Shown piece by piece: positions 63,602-64,000 of a stretch of 64,000 nucleotides of DNA (positions are counted from its first letter, which is position 1; every line of letters starts with the position of its first letter). Where the stretch lies: NCBI RefSeq assembly GCF_033963835.1, contig NZ_JAXBME010000003.1:62001-126000 (forward strand), written 5' to 3'. The position numbers were made by a program, and so were the translations under genes. The notes beneath the pieces are model-generated. The model did no database searches and was not told the origin of the DNA. It worked only from the letters and a program-made list of their open reading frames with translations. The DNA comes from Cytobacillus sp. IB215665 (GTDB lineage: Bacteria; Bacillota; Bacilli; Bacillales; SM2101).

Positions 63602-64000
63602 ATAAAAAATCAATCCCAGCCTACAAAACCAACCATGTCTGTTGAGCTAAAAGAATTGTTAAATTCCTCTGAGTACACCGTGAAAGTTAACAAGGGAGCA
63701 TACCTTTTTCAAGAAGGGATGGAGGCTACAGAACTTTATATCATTCGTTCGGGAAGAATACAAATTAGTAAAATTTCTGCTGATGGACGTGAACTTACAT
63801 TAAGGATATGTCGACAAGATGACATCGTAGGTGAGCTTACACTTTTTACAGATGATGCAAAATATATTCTCAATGCAAAGGTGCTAGAGGATTGTGAAGT
63901 AGCTGTCATAAAAAAAGACTACCTAGAAACGCAGTTTTTTCAAAATAGCCAACTTGCATTTGAATTTATGAAATGGATGAGTGATCACTTTCGGAAAACG
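63602..64000 (+). CDS. fnr: Fnr, oxygen-responsive regulator, 3'-truncated by window edge
   Basis: 133 codons visible. The segment YLFQEGMEATELYIIRSG and later GRELTLRI, DDIVGELTLFTDD and AFEFMKWMSDHFRK agree closely with B. subtilis Fnr. The DNA-binding domain and C-terminal cysteines lie beyond the window. The first ATG (63635) has no ribosome binding site, whereas AGGTGG lies five bases before an in-frame ATA at 63602 (ATA AAA AAT CAA). I take ATA as the probable start. It is expected to control the FNR sites seen at ywiC, feoA and moaA. Confidence 0.88.
   Translation, partial: MKNQSQPTKPTMSVELKELLNSSEYTVKVNKGAYLFQEGMEATELYIIRSGRIQISKISADGRELTLRICRQDDIVGELTLFTDDAKYILNAKVLEDCEVAVIKKDYLETQFFQNSQLAFEFMKWMSDHFRKT

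Noticed and set aside
1-64000. tRNA or rRNA genes, CRISPR arrays, prophage or transposase genes
   Set aside because: I looked for tRNA-like TTCGANTC arms, regular short repeats with spacers and integrase or transposase motifs and found none. A covariance-model search would be decisive for small RNAs.

Overview
The window looks like a chromosomal segment of a low-GC Bacillaceae (Bacillales). Gene order on the minus strand closely follows the Bacillus subtilis stretch argCJBD-carAB-argF / yjzC / yjzD / yjaU-yjaV-med / fabHA-fabF-yjaZ-appDFABC-yjbA. Ribosome binding sites are strong GGAGG types, and TTG or GTG starts are frequent. FNR-type sites, molybdenum cofactor genes, feoAB, a RIC (ScdA) protein and the start of an fnr gene indicate a facultative anaerobe, probably one that respires nitrate. 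The genus cannot be fixed from sequence alone.

Layout. 1-972 is the 3' part of a chemotaxis receptor gene. 1080-14534 holds two complete appDFABC-type oligopeptide transporter operons flanking yjbA. 14723-22696 carries yjaZ, fabF, fabH (with a FapR-like operator), a small unknown gene, med, yjaV, yjaU and yjzD. clpB (with a CtsR operator), yjzC and uppP follow. 27561-37321 is the arginine operon, with a sigma-A-type promoter and an ARG-box-like sequence. 37661-38374 is a ywiC homologue with an FNR site centred at about -41.5.

38910-50991 is an eleven-gene acyl-CoA catabolic cluster. It encodes an acyl-CoA carboxylase carboxyltransferase, a small biotin carrier, AtuA and an AtuA C-terminal-like protein, two acyl-CoA dehydrogenases, two enoyl-CoA hydratases, two acyl-CoA ligases and a nitronate-monooxygenase-like flavoprotein. 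It starts at a textbook sigma-54 (-24/-12) promoter. A divergent CBS-PAS-AAA-Fis sigma-54 activator gene lies next to it. No biotin carboxylase subunit is encoded here. This is the most novel metabolic system in the window.

53257-64000 is an anaerobic/metal block: moaD, moaE, mobB, moeA, feoAB with a FeoB-associated Cys-rich protein, the RIC protein, moaA divergent from a Crp/Fnr regulator, an ECF sigma/anti-sigma pair, and a truncated fnr. FNR-like sites lie at exactly class II spacing in front of ywiC, feoA and moaA.

Running through the intergenic spaces is a family of roughly 120-170 bp non-coding repeats. Their ends resemble GGCTSTTTTCG / CGAAAASAGCC, and several copies have 8-bp (or near 8-bp) direct repeats at their borders. 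They are best read as a MITE family. A second, unrelated repeat interrupts the arginine operon between argB and argD. I saw no tRNA, rRNA, CRISPR array, transposase or prophage gene.
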